From assembly GCA_022749755.1 (NCBI GenBank), contig CM040443.1, forward strand, positions 7,479,191-7,543,190: a stretch of 64,000 nt of DNA. The letters run 5' to 3'. Below are positions 13,517 to 25,489 of this stretch, piece after piece (the first letter of the stretch is position 1; each line of letters opens with the position of its first letter). The notes beneath the pieces are model-generated. The model searched no databases, had not been told where the DNA came from, and worked only from the letters and a program-made list of their open reading frames with translations. This stretch comes from Azadirachta indica. Taxonomy: Eukaryota > Streptophyta > Magnoliopsida > Sapindales > Meliaceae. The translations under genes were made by a program, and so were the position numbers.

Positions 13517-14308
13517 TCACTCTGCTAATTGAGCTTGAGATGAAGATGACACCAAAGCTTCAACTGCATCCAAGGTCTGTCCTTCGGCACTCACTATATC
13601 ATGTGTGTCGGCTTGACAATCTATAATTGCAGGCTCACAATTTCCTTGCCTTGATGCCAATATTTTCCCACTTCCATCCATGCTGGTGTGTGATGATGAC
13701 CCTGCTTGTAGATGGAAGCATGGTAGATCTCTCTGACACTGCAAGCCTATTGTCCCACTGTTAGACTGCACACCATAATCATCTTCCTTCAAATTAGTAG
13801 TACTTTTACACTGCTTTTGGAACGGAAAAGCACCCAACTCATTCTCAACCTTTGCCTTAAAGTCTACCAAAAGGCTTCTCAGCCTTGTGACCTCAGCCTC
13901 AAGAAATGCTTGCCCCTGTAATTTCCTGACTAGTTGTTGGTTAATTAAGCGCAGTTTCTTGACTTCCTCTTCCAAGTAAGCTGTGTGTGCCTTCTTTTTC
14001 TCCCTATACTTCCTAACTGCTTCTCTGTTACCTGATGACTTTCTTGGCTTCAAACTAGAATGTTCTTTACTATTTGAGTGATTATCTTCTTCAGATGCAA
14101 TAACTTGGGTGTGGGTGTGGTAGCAGGTATGCGTATGTGCAGCATCAGGGCCTGGAGGATTGCAAGTGTGAGTGTGAGTGCATGTTCTGGTGTTCTTCAA
14201 GAATTCATCAAGAAATGAGTCTCCAGATGCTGAATTCTGGAAATTGCTAGACGAATCCTGATTTGGGAATGAAACATGATCGGAAAGCTCTACCTCTCCA
14301 TCATCCAT
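13517..14308 (-). CDS. F-group bZIP transcription factor (bZIP19/23/24-like), zinc-deficiency type
   Basis: A 263-aa protein encoded by one uninterrupted exon, as is usual for plant F-bZIPs. Residues 43-67 form a Cys/His-rich block, CTHTHTC followed by HTHTCYHTHT, which in Arabidopsis bZIP19/bZIP23 is the zinc-sensor motif that binds Zn and lets these factors switch on uptake genes when zinc is scarce. The basic region (about 92-108) has the N-X7-R signature (NREAVRKYR), followed by a leucine zipper at about 112-147 and the conserved LGAFPFQK stretch. The conserved zipper segment reads GQAFLEAEV, with Phe where I recall Ala in relatives. I chose the ATG at 14308 (MDDGE...) because it has A at -3 and G at +4 and matches the family N-terminus; an in-frame ATG at 14320 would add four residues. 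A splice acceptor just upstream (ending 14323) implies a spliced 5' UTR. Family firm; target genes inferred. Confidence 0.93.
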   Translation of the reverse strand: MDDGEVELSDHVSFPNQDSSSNFQNSASGDSFLDEFLKNTRTCTHTHTCNPPGPDAAHTHTCYHTHTQVIASEEDNHSNSKEHSSLKPRKSSGNREAVRKYREKKKAHTAYLEEEVKKLRLINQQLVRKLQGQAFLEAEVTRLRSLLVDFKAKVENELGAFPFQKQCKSTTNLKEDDYGVQSNSGTIGLQCQRDLPCFHLQAGSSSHTSMDGSGKILASRQGNCEPAIIDCQADTHDIVSAEGQTLDAVEALVSSSSQAQLAE

Positions 14309-17207
14309 GTTTTCTTTCATAACTACAAACACAAATAATCTGCAGTATACAAGATCGAACTGGCTTATCTTCAACACCGCGTTCTCACTTATCAAATCGA
14401 TAAGCAGCTACCAACTTCCCAAAGGCAATAATAAACCCTATGTCAAAAAGTAATCTAATTACAACATTATTTTGAACCAAATTGCAAAAATTCTCAGACA
14501 GATGTCAAAAGAAGGATTCTGTGATAAAGTATATTATATACTAATTAAGTCAAGAATATATGCAAAGAAGGAGAAAACCAAGAAAATAATCCACTAGTTG
14601 TCCACAGCATCGATTGTCATAATCAACCAAAAAAAAAAAAAATGCATTCACCCCACTTCAAGTTCAACACTAATAAGCACCGAAAAACCCTAGGCTGAAA
14701 CCAAAATCCAAACTTTTAAAGAGTTTGACATAACGAAAAGCAAATATTTAAGAATCTAAAGAATACCCCGATGGAGATTTCGCCAAATAACAAAAAAACC
14801 GCCAAGCATAAAGACAGGAACTTATGATGTCGGAACCACTCAACCGCTGAAGAGAATCCCAGCTTCAAGTGGAAGAAGAACACATTTGCAAGTAGAAAAT
14901 TCTGGGCTTTGTTAATATAATTTAGTGAATTTACCTGATTTTTGGGTAGGATTCTATGACCATGATGACGATAATTATTTCACATTTATGCCACTGCCAC
15001 CTTTGCCAAAAGCTAACAATTGGCATATCTCTGATGTAATTTCCTGTAGTTTTTATCCATTTTAGGCTTGAAAATATGAATGCCAAGTCAACGCCCGTAC
15101 AAACAGGTGGCCAAAACATAATGTTTATTACTTCTTGTCCGCTTAAAATGAGTAGTAGATAATGGAAGAGTCTACTACCATTGCCATTGCCCGTCATCAT
15201 CCGCACTTCGCTGTCTGCACAAATTAAAATACAGTCTCATTACTTTTTTTAATTTTACGCCATTGCACGAAAAAGATTCTTGTTTTGAACGAGTAAAACG
15301 CTCACTTTCACGCCATTACATTGAAAAATAAGTACAAATATGTAGAATTAGAAAATACTTTACTCGTTTGGGATAATAACATCTAGATTCTTATTTTTTA
15401 TATGTTTACAATTAAGTTCATACTTTATTCATTTTCATCACATAAGTCCCAAGTTCTATTGAAATAACCAAATTCCCCAACAATTTTGAATTTTAAGCAT
15501 CGTGATTATAGCACTTGAGGGCTATTTCAGTCATTTTGAATAAGAATAAAAGAGCTAGTTGATACAAATAAGTTCTATTATATCCCTATTTGTAACAATA
15601 TAAAATATTACGGCCCAAATATTATTTCTCATATAAAAATACATATAGCCCACACGAGAAGACAAAGACAACTGTGTGTTGTTGGGCCTGGGACAAGTGC
15701 GAGTTCTTGGATGCCGGACCGTCGGTTTGTTCTGGGCTTGTTTTCCATTCTGATGGGGGCCTTACAAAATCCGCTGCGCTTTCGAGCAAAACTTGAGAAG
15801 CTCACCGCATGACAACGCACCGACCCGTTTATGGACAGCGAAGTCCGAACAACGCAACAGATGTTGAAAATGAAAACTACTTCCATTTGTTCTCAAAGCA
15901 AACGTGGCAAGCCCACATCAAACATGATGGTTTCTTTTGCGTACACATAACTCATTCTTCAGGGCTCGACTATACCACAACCAAACTCACGATCATTTAA
16001 CCCCACCCTGCACCCTGATTACTTGTCGCTTCCAAGTTCTAACTGGGTGGGCTCGGTCGTGAAGAATGAGATGAGATCATGACAACTAGACCGGTTGCAG
16101 CCGTAATACAAATGATTCTTGTTGCATAGAATTATGCGCGACTTTGAGACAAGAATCTAAATCAGCCAATGAGATCAAAGAGAAGGGCCAGGTGGCACTA
16201 GATTTTTGCAGTCTCACATCATCTATGTGAAATGCGATCGAACAAAACGCGCTTCTCACACGTTTTGTGAACAGTTTTAAGAAGTTTTGCCATCTTCTGC
16301 TGAATTTACCTCTTTTAAGTTTATACTATTTCGATTATATTTATGAGGTTTGAAATATTAATTTTCTCGGTTGATACGCCATATGATTATGGAAACAACG
16401 GGTGGAGCCCGAAAAAGAAAAGAGAGAAAAAACAACTCACGGAAAAAAGAATTGCATGGAGAATTGCAACGGCAAGACAAAAAAGTACAAGCACTTATAT
16501 CACGTGGTACAAGTACTTCAGGAGAGCCTAGACTTTTCTAGTTGGATTGCTACTTCGAAGAATAGGAAATGAAAATTTCCAAAAATACATGGGTGAAGGT
16601 CTTTTCTTAGCTTTTGAAGGAAGAAGAAACTTCCAAGCAACCGGTTAGTTTTGCGTATACAAGTTTTTCTCCAATCTTGCTCACTCTAATGACTCTTGTC
16701 CCTGCGAATTGAAGGTGAAAAAAAAAAAAAAAGCCATCTTTTCTAGAAGAAAATTTAGGCTTGTTCTTGCTTCTTGGTTGGTTAGGCTTGATCTTTCAGA
16801 TGGTTATACTGATTTGTATGCTATAGTGAAGCAATTTTAAACAAGTTTGTGGGTTTAAATCTTCTCTGGTAATTGTGGGAATTCAAGCTTACTTTTTTTT
16901 TTTTTTTCCCAACGAGTTAGTGATTGACACTTCTGTTTATACCTGGGTTTGCTTTCTATCTTTATTGAAACTGTGTTTGGCTGCCTGGAAATTGGATGGG
17001 GAGAAAGAAATTAAGATGTTAATCACTGTCTATGGATTGATATTGACTTGATAAGTTTAATTTTCTATTGAATTGGGCTTGAGAATTGTCTTTGATTTGA
17101 TTCTGGTATTGTTCATTTTGAAATTCTTCTGCAACCAAGTAAATGACAAAGTTGATTTTTTGCTGAAGTATTTGCTTTGGTGGATCATTGCAAACAGTTT
17201 TCTAGGT
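14309..17207. other. Divergent promoter region between bZIP and pheophytinase genes
   Basis: No coding gene supported. On the minus strand a probable 5' UTR exon of the bZIP gene ends at 14935 (CAG|GTAAAT donor), with an intron of about 610 bp to the acceptor at 14324-14323. An 88-codon open frame in that exon (ATG at 15200) is discussed as a possible upstream ORF. On the plus strand the 5' leader of pheophytinase lies before 17208, with an acceptor-like TTTTCTAG ending at 17205 directly before GT-ATG. A CACGTG box lies at 16501-16506. Confidence 0.55.
16501..16506. promoter_or_regulatory. G-box/ABRE core (CACGTG) upstream of pheophytinase
   Basis: CACGTGG occurs about 0.7 kb upstream of the pheophytinase start codon. 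CACGTG is the binding core for plant bHLH (PIF, MYC) and ABF/ABI5-type bZIP factors, and chlorophyll breakdown genes are known to respond to ABA and senescence signals. Use of this copy is inferred from position only; one such hexamer is not rare in a region of this size. Confidence 0.35.
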
Positions 17208-19201
17208 ATGGAAATTCTCTCGTACAATTGTCCTCCAAGCTGCCATGTTGTAAACTTGAGGTGGAAATCAGTCAGGAAAAGCTCAAACTCATGCCAATCG
17301 AAGCTCCCATCAATCATAGAGCACAGAATTTTGTGTAATAGTACTGCAGTCAGAAGTGGGTTTTCAGGATATTCTAATAGTAATCAGTTTACCTCCACAA
17401 ACCTTGATCGTGGGAAAGGCTCTAGTTCATTAAATTCACTTGAAGGGTTTAGAAAGCTGAATTCACAGGTCTCAAGTGCGAACTACGATGGTTATGTAAT
17501 TGGTGGGGAAGAGGATGCAGGAATTATTCCAAAAGAGGGGGAGGCAATACCTAAGGTTTTAATTCCAGGCTTGCTGGATGAATCCAATGGCAAACGTGGT
17601 GCAAAGATAAGTAGTTGCATTTGGGAGTGGAAGCCAAAATTTAATGTGCATTATGAGAAGGCTGGCTGTGAAAATGTGAATTCCCCACCAGTGCTATTTC
17701 TTCCAGGCTTTGGTGTCGGTTCTTTTCATTATGAGAAGCAACTAAAAGATTTGGGCAGGGACTATAGAGTTTGGGCAATTGACTTTCTCGGGCAAGGCAT
17801 GTCATTGCCACTTGAGGATCCTACTCCACGATTGAAGGAAGGAGGTAGCGCAGAAGGTAAGGATTCTTTGTGGGGATTTGGAGACAAAGCTGAGCCATGG
17901 GCAAGTGAGCTTGTTTATTCTGTTGATTTATGGCGGAACCAGATTTGCTATTTCATAGAAGAGGTTATCCGTGAACCAGTCTATCTTGTGGGAAACTCAC
18001 TTGGAGGATTCGTTGCAGTTTACTTCGCTGCATGCAACCCTGCGTTGGTGAAGGGTGTTACATTGCTTAATGCAACCCCCTTTTGGGGATTTTCACCTAA
18101 TCCTATAAGATCTCCAAGACTTGCAAAAATATTTCCTTGGTCTGGAAAATTTCCTCTGCCTCCAAGTGTTAGAAAGCTCATAGAATTTCTGTAAGGTTTT
18201 GCACCGATCGGTTTCTTAGATATAAAATGTTTACTTATTTTAAACTTAGCACCAATATGTTTTGAGTCTCCAAATAATTTGTGCAGCTGTACATCTGCCA
18301 AGAGAATTCGTCTGTTTGTATTCATTTTGGTAATTGGTGCACCTCTTCTCTTGGCAACACTCACCCAGCTCATATTTGCTTTCTTCTGTGATTTCAGTTG
18401 GCAGAAAATAAGTGATCCCGAAAGCATTGCAGAGATACTCAAACAGGTTTATGCAGATCACTCTACTAATGTTGACAAAGTTTTCTCTCATATTCTGGAG
18501 ACAACTCAACATCCTGCTGCAGCGGCATCACTAGCCTCAATTCTATTTGCTCCTCAAGGACAACTATCCTTCCATGAAGCTTTATTGAGGTTGTTAGTAC
18601 TCAAATCTTGAAACTGCAACATGAGTGACTCCCAGTCATACATTCCTTCTTTTTATGTCTTCAAATTAAGCACTTCTTGCACTTTAAATTCATAGGTGTC
18701 GGATGAATGATGTTCCCATCTGCCTCATGTATGGAAAAGAAGACCCTTGGGTGAAACCTATCTGGGGACTTCAGGTGAAAAAGCAGCTGCCTGAGGCTCC
18801 ATATTATGAAATCAGCCCAGCTGGTCACTGCCCTCACGATGAAGTTCCCGAGGTATGCAGGCTGTTTCTTCTTTGACTATGCAAAAGTTGGAAATACTTT
18901 GAAGATCAATAGAAAACGTACATACATGAGAATCCATCTCTTTTCATTACTTGTACAGGTTGTGAACTATTTGCTGCGAGGGTGGATCAAAAACTTGGAA
19001 TCCGAGGGCTCAGCTGCATTACCTCTGCTTGATGATGAAGAAAGCATTCAGTACAGCATTGACAAAAAATTGGAGTTTGTAAGAGAAGGATCGAAAAAAT
19101 CAGTGAGAGTTCGATTCTACGGATCCCGGTTCTCCCTCTGGAACAAGATAGGCTCTTATTTTAGATCCCACTTTAGGAAATTAAAAATTAAATCTTCATG
19201 A
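17208..19201 (+). CDS. PPH: Pheophytinase, chloroplastic (alpha/beta hydrolase)
   Basis: The enzyme hydrolyses the phytol ester of pheophytin a to pheophorbide a in the chloroplast during leaf senescence. Exons: 17208-18190, 18398-18589, 18696-18852, 18959-19201 (1575 nt, 524 aa). Joining exons 1 and 2 restores RKLIEFL/WQKISDPES, a family hallmark. The first ~80 residues are Ser/Arg/Asn-rich with few acidic residues, consistent with a transit peptide. The alpha/beta-hydrolase core starts near PVLFLPGFGVGSFHYEKQL. The nucleophile elbow GNSLGG places the catalytic Ser at about residue 264, and GHCPHDE near residue 436 supplies the likely catalytic His. Introns 1-3 have GT-AG ends. The ATG at 17208 is the first Met of the frame and follows a probable 5' UTR acceptor. 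Arabidopsis PPH is 484 aa, so this copy is slightly longer, partly at the divergent C-terminus. It lies head-to-tail with the SLX1-like gene, 271 bp away. Confidence 0.95.
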
Positions 19202-19472
19202 AGAATGCTTACTTTTTCTTTTGTCAAAAATGATGTAGATTGTTAATTGTATCATATTGTTTCATGTATGATATCAAAAGAAATCAATTCGGTCCAAGCA
19301 TCGATAGTGTTGAATTTTAGAAATGTGTTATTGCTAATAAATTCGAAGAATGATTAATCATTTAATACGGTTATAACGCGCCTAATGTCAGGATTAACGG
19401 TCTCCCATATTTTATGGACAAAACTATATAAGCCATGAGTTTCGTAACTTCTATAGCTTTTCTTAAAAAGAT

Positions 19473-21547
19473 ATGAGGACCCTGTCTAGGACATTTCGAT
19501 CTGTAAAACTCCCGAACCCTAACCCACCAAAATTAGTATCAACATCAGCATCTTCATCAGCAACACCGAGAAGATTGCAATCGCAAGCAAAACCGAGTGC
19601 AAATTCAAAATCTAAACCAAGATCATGGAGTGTGTATCTTATTATCGCAACCAACGCCCCAGTCAAGAGCTACGTCGGCGTCACCACCAATTTTTCACGG
19701 CGGTACAGTTCCATTTCTGTTTGGGCGATTCGATCGTTATGTTTATAGAAAATGCCCGACTGAGTTTAATTTAAAATGTTTTTTCGGTGGGTTTGCCCTA
19801 TGATTGTTGTTAAGATTTCGGATAATTCATTGAAAACGTGTGTGTCGGTGGAATTCAAAGAAGTTTCAGTTTTTATTATAAATTAGGGATTTTGTTGTTA
19901 AAACAGATACGTTCTTTTAATTTTATCCTTTGAATATGAGGATCTAAATGTTCTAAAGCCTTGATGGGTAAATTCAGGTAGTTCCATCTTTTTTTGGTGA
20001 AAATGGGTTAATTCTGTCATTTGAGTGAGCAAAATTTCAGGCAAACATGTTCAAAGCCTTAAACTTCATTTATAACTTGTTAAGCTAGGTCAAAAGTTTA
20101 AATTTTTTATGTGTATTTGGGTCGGATTTGGGCGGCTTAGTTTCTTTTACAAATAGGTAAACTCTGCTGTGTTCTTTATTCAGTGATGATCTAGCTTCAT
20201 GCGCTCAATCCAGTGATTTGATTATTTTGCTGTTCAGTATTCCAAGATATTAGCTCTCTATTTAGCAATAGTGCATTATTAAGTCCACAGTTTTTACTGA
20301 AAGCTGGAAGATCGTATGCAGTTTGAAACAACATAATGGTGAACTTAAAGGTGGTGCAAAAGCATCCCGAGCAGGAAGGCCATGGGTTCCGGCATGCATA
20401 ATTCGAGGTTTCCACGACCAAAGTGAAGGTAATTTACTTATATAAAGGATTAAAAGATCGCGTTTTTCCTTTTTGATATTACAGCTTGCAGTTGAATGTT
20501 TTTTTTTTCTTTAAGAATTGCAGTTGAATGTTTTAGAATATTTAGAGTCGTAATCCTCTAAGATGATTTTTCCTCCCTGGCACCTATGAGCATACACTAT
20601 CTTATGCATTGAAATTTGTTGCGCCTGAAATTTTCTTTGTGCTCTGTGCTTGTAAAAAGAGCTGGGATGTTCTTGGAATTTTATTGTCATGGGTTTGCCC
20701 ATTACTGTGTATTGGTGTTCCACAAAATTTGGCAACATAATTTTCCCACCTTATCTTGTAGCTTATCAAGTTTGCTGTCCCTTTTCTGTTTCTGCTAGCA
20801 TTGCTGATACCATTTCAGAACCTGCCTATATTCCATTTTTCCTGCCTAACAGAACTTCTAAAACAGACTGTCACTTTTTTTTGTCAATCTTTATCATCGC
20901 TGATGTTACTCCAAGACTATTTATGTAATTGCATCTTCAGTTTTCAATCGAGCATCCATGCTACATGAAACATAGCTTAGTCGTTGAATAGATTTTGAGA
21001 CATGGATATATAAAGTTTTGGACTTCTTAAAAATCTTTATATTCTACAAATACTGATCAATGAATAATATTTGAAATCAAATCACTAAGTTTCCTGTTAT
21101 CTCATTAAAACTTGGTGTTTGAAGGTCATCATTGGCATAATTAATACACTGATTTAAGAATAAAAATATTCACAGACAAAATCAATAATAACAAGCTTTT
21201 GTAATGGAAGATCTGGGAAGGCAGAAACTTTCTGATCCTTGACAATGATGTTGTTTTATGATTCTTGACAGTCTGCTTAACCTTTGATCTGCGATGCTAT
21301 CTAGTTTAATGGTTGATGCCACTTATCCCTTTGCATTTTACTGTCTTATGTAGCTTGTGAGTTTGAATCAAAATGGAAAAGTACCTCCAGAAAATTGCCC
21401 CGCAAAAGGAAGAGTGAAGAAACAGCGAAGCAAATTGATGATGCCTCACTTCTACTGCTACAACACAGGCAAACAGCTCTAGATGGAGTGAAAACACTGT
21501 TTGATTGCAGTCACCTACGAATTGATTGGAAATTGAATCCTCTTTAA
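19473..21547 (+). CDS. Short GIY-YIG nuclease domain protein, SLX1-like
   Basis: Single-domain protein of 176 aa from three exons: 19473-19702, 20322-20428, 21354-21547 (531 nt). Residues 1-50 are rich in Ser, Arg, Pro and Lys and could be an organelle presequence or a disordered tail. The GIY-YIG core begins near residue 52 (WSVYLIIATN, then SYVGVTTNFSRRLKQHN), with the usual GIY represented by VYL and YIG by YVG. It continues through GGAKASRAGRPW and the Glu-bearing FESKW motif. A basic stretch (RKLPRKRK) follows, and the protein ends near HLRIDWKLNPL. True SLX1 subunits carry a C-terminal zinc-binding RING/PHD-type domain; none is present here, so resolvase activity with SLX4 is uncertain. 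It resembles the short 'Excinuclease ABC, C subunit N-terminal' proteins of plants (I recall At5g43210). A broken partial copy of exons 2-3 lies at 35080-35790. Confidence 0.9.
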
Positions 21548-22071
21548 ATTTGTTAGTATAATCAGCCAGGTTGGCAACACTCCTTTGACCTTAGAAGCTA
21601 ATCTGATAAATCAGAATTGTAAGTAAATACATACGAAATGTATCCTTTGTATTCTACTGAATATGGAAGAACATGTATTCTACGTAGAAACAACTGAAAT
21701 TGATTGGTGTAATGGTTATTTGTAATATTATGAGCTCTGATTAGCTTAAACCAAATTTACTATCAAATTAATCTCTCAGATTTCATGAGATCGTTGGTGC
21801 CATCTGTAATAATTTTAAAGATTTTATGATACTCGTGTACTGTTAGTAGAGAAATTTATGAAGACAAATGGGGCATTTGAGTCACTACGGATGCATTTGA
21901 TAATACGCATTAAATTGTATTGAAATATAATAAAGTGAATTGGATTGAATTGTAATGGATTGTGCTGAATAAAATTTAACATAGTATTATGTTTAATATG
22001 AGATTGTATTATAATATATTAATTATACAAAATAATTTTTAATTATTTAATTATAAATTATTATTTTTAAT
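21548..22071. other. 3' flank of the SLX1-like gene
   Basis: Noncoding. Positions 21550-21780 share clear similarity with 35800-36000 downstream of the pseudogene copy (for example a shared GTAGAAACAACT and TTAATGGTTATT-like run), so the duplicated unit extends past the coding part. From about 21,889 the sequence becomes AT-rich and may be the left piece of an older repeat that the Mutator-like element entered. Confidence 0.5.
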
Positions 22072-22180
22072 AAAGGGATATTAACATATATCTCCCCTGA
22101 GGTTTGGGAAACCTATATTTAGATGACGAATTTGACTAACCCTATACATACCTCCCCTGAACTGTTAGTTAACCGTTAGA
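22072..22180 (+). repeat. Left terminal inverted repeat of the MULE
   Basis: Pairs with the reverse complement of 28725-28833 over about 100 bp with scattered mismatches. Matching blocks include the outer AAAGGGA, the GAGGTTTGG block, CTTAGATGA-like and CATATATCTCCCC-like runs. Confidence 0.85.
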
Positions 22181-25100
22181 AAACTATTAGAATCAAGGGC
22201 ATTTTGGTATATTTGACCAATTTAACCATTTTCGTCTAACTCTGGGTTTGTTCAATTATTGAGATACTTGCAGAAGGAGCAAAAATCAACAAATGGGTTT
22301 CACTTTGAAAGTTGAAATAGAAACGCTAAAAATCAAAGTCTCGTAATTAGTGTTAACTTATGTTTTTCTTGCAAGATGGAAGTTAAGGTTAATCTGTGTA
22401 GGAAAATGTTCACGTGCTTTTCTCCTGTGTTGGGTATTTATTCAGAAAGAGAAAGAGATTTTTGTATTGTGTATCTGAGGTCATTTTACTACTTCAAATC
22501 TGAGAGTTGAAAATCGCTAAACTTAACATCAGTAGCAAAATTAAAGTTAGGGTTTCAACATTGCAATCAGGTATGTGTTAAAATCAAATGTATTGTGTAT
22601 TGCTGTCAAAATTTAGGAGTTTTACTAATTTCGATTGATCTTGAACTCATTTTATTTGTATCATAATAGTTAACTTTATATTTCAAGTGAATCATTTAAT
22701 TTTTGGTGATTATTCTGATTGATTATCTTGGTAGTTTAAATATTTGGTGAACAATACATACCTTAAGACAGTTATAGTGTAACCTTAGCGCATATCTATG
22801 CTTCTAGTTGTTTATGTTTTTTTTTATTTTTCCTTTTCATTTACAGATGCTTTTGGAGAGTACTTGATTTTGTTAGCTATTTAATTTGGCTTAACTTTAC
22901 CTAATGTTGATTCTTGACATTTAGTGAGTTAGGTTGTTAATTTTTCTTTTTTTTGTGCTTATGTGCAATTTTAGATTTTCCAATCTGTTGCCTTCTTGTT
23001 TTGTATCTTGTGAATAACATATAAGTTCAATATTATTAAATATTGAGTAAATAAGTTTAGCCCATGTTTGTGCTTTTTAGTTGTTGTGCAATTTTTTATT
23101 TTTATTTACACATACTTCATAACATAAATTGATTTGGATTTTAATTTGAAAAGTAATTGGTTTGAATTAAAATTTACATTCATTATTGTAAATTTCTCTA
23201 AAAATTTTCTATGAGCATTTAAAAATCCACCATATTACACTACACAGTATAATGGCATTTTATCTGCCAAAGTTTTGTATTTTGTTTAGATTCATTGTTA
23301 GTCATCTGTTATCATTTCTTCATCTCCTTAGTCGCGGTGGTTGCTTAAGATATAAGTGGGTTCAATCTCAAGTAACTGGTATAGATTATCTCTTTTTTTT
23401 TCCCCTCAAAAAGCTCAACGTAAGGACAATCTTCAGATTTTGTTTTTTATTAATACAAGTGATTAAACAAGTATAAAGTAACATAGAAAAAATTGAAGAT
23501 ATCTTTTTGAAGGAGGTAAGATTTGAGCAATTAGATTCAAATTCTTATGTTTTGGTCTTGTGCCTATCTATATATTAACTCCTAGTTAAACTCTGTATAT
23601 GTTGCAGTCCTTGATTGAAGCTATTATCAAAGTTCAACTACTAGTTTCTAGGTTCAAGTTTCTTCTTTGATATTTGGTAAGAGCTCTCAAAGTTTCTTTC
23701 TTTACCCTTTTATTTTTCCCTTTTTTTTCCAGGAGATATTTTTTTTGTTCATGATCTTGTTGGCTATATTAACTCTTTCAATTCATTAAAAATAAATGCA
23801 CTAGTTTTAATGCCATTCTCTGGTAATTTTGATAAGCAAGGAATTTAGTTAAGGATTTGGGGTGGTTGGTGGAAATGGGTTTATTCATTTGTTTCATTAA
23901 TTTACTCCTCTTTTTAATTAATGACATGCTTTCTTATCATTTGTCACCCACCACAAATAATGCCCTCAAAAAGCTACTTTTATTCTTTCTAAATGCTATT
24001 AGTTTTTAAGACTTTAGCTTGGTCTTTTGAATTGACAGATTTCCTTGATCTTATCACCAAGCCATTTCTCTGCATAATTGTTATCAAGTTATGTAATCAG
24101 CACTTGAATACATATTAAACTTTTAGGCTACCATATCGGCATTATAAATGTTTATTCAAGCCTTTTGGATGATATTGTATCAACCACGAGGTTCAATCAA
24201 GACTTAATTCGATGACATTTTAGACATGCTGTAATTTCTAATTCTTAATATATTATTAGTGTGAATCATTTGACACATTTTTCTCTTTGTTGTCTTTTTT
24301 TTTTTCAGCAAGCAATACATTAAGGAAAAGTTACTAAATTATGCACATGTAAACCTTTTAATGAAATCAATCTTTAGAGCTGAGATTCTTTTGTTTACAG
24401 CTTTATTTCTTAAGAGTGTATATTGCTTTTGTATAAAATTTTTATTGTAATCTTTTCAATAGCTTTATTTATTTATTTTACCTTTGTGATTATAGGATCT
24501 TTTTAGGGCACTTGATGATGCTGTAATGACTGAGGCATTAAGGTTGCACAAAATTAAAACTGACAATGTGCTATTTTTTACATTTTCTGCAGTGAAAGAA
24601 AAAGGTCTTTTTTAAGGGTTTGGATAAGTAAACTTAGTAAATACATACTTTTTTCTGTTATAAACAATTAATAAGCTTAGTGAAGTTCTTTATAAATAGA
24701 AATCCATTTCCTTTATTCTTCTTTACTGTATAAAGTCGTAGTAATATGTTATTTTACACTATTGACATTTTAAGCAATTACAGAGGTACATGCTTTATGT
24801 TCTTCAAAAATTCGTCATTTTATTTGTAGATTTTAATTCCATTTATGCTTAACAAATTAGATTATGGTTCTATTTGCTAAGATTGTGGTTTACTTTGTAT
24901 ATATAGCATAAGGAGATTCGATGTTAAATGTCTTATTTGGGGAAAATGCTATGACATAGTAAGAGTTTCTCCTGAATCATACAGCTTTATACAGCTGTAG
25001 GATGATGTCCAGATTGTTTGTGGCAGTGACAGTTTGTGCAATGAGTGGGAGTGTGTCATTTTTGAGGTAGAGTTCCCTTGAGATAAAAACAAAGTTTAGC

Positions 25101-25489
25101 TGAAGACAGATACAGATTTAGTTGCTGCATTCAAGGAAATGGAGATCAAGGGGTATAACTATATACATATCATAGCTAAGTAGCCATTTAATGAATTTCA
25201 TACGCTTATAGAGCTGAACTCATCTAATGTTGACCATACCACCTTCAACAGATTTGTATTAGTTAGTATGTTTGATAATTATGAGTTGGATGACATTGAA
25301 GTACTAGAAGGCAGTTAAGAACAACACAAAGCCTCAGAATTTTATATGACACTAGCAAAGGAAGATCACCTACCTAAGATGAATTGTGAAAAAGCAGAGT
25401 AGGCAGCAAACTATAGACTATTTGCTTCTGATTCTAAAGATGAACTACCACTATAAAGAGATGATGATGAAGATGTAGTGATGGAGGAT

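Noticed and set aside
14931..15206. Minus-strand open frame upstream of the bZIP as a separate gene
   Set aside because: The first true ATG is at 15200, and it lies in a probable 5' UTR exon ending in a good donor; treated as a possible uORF instead.
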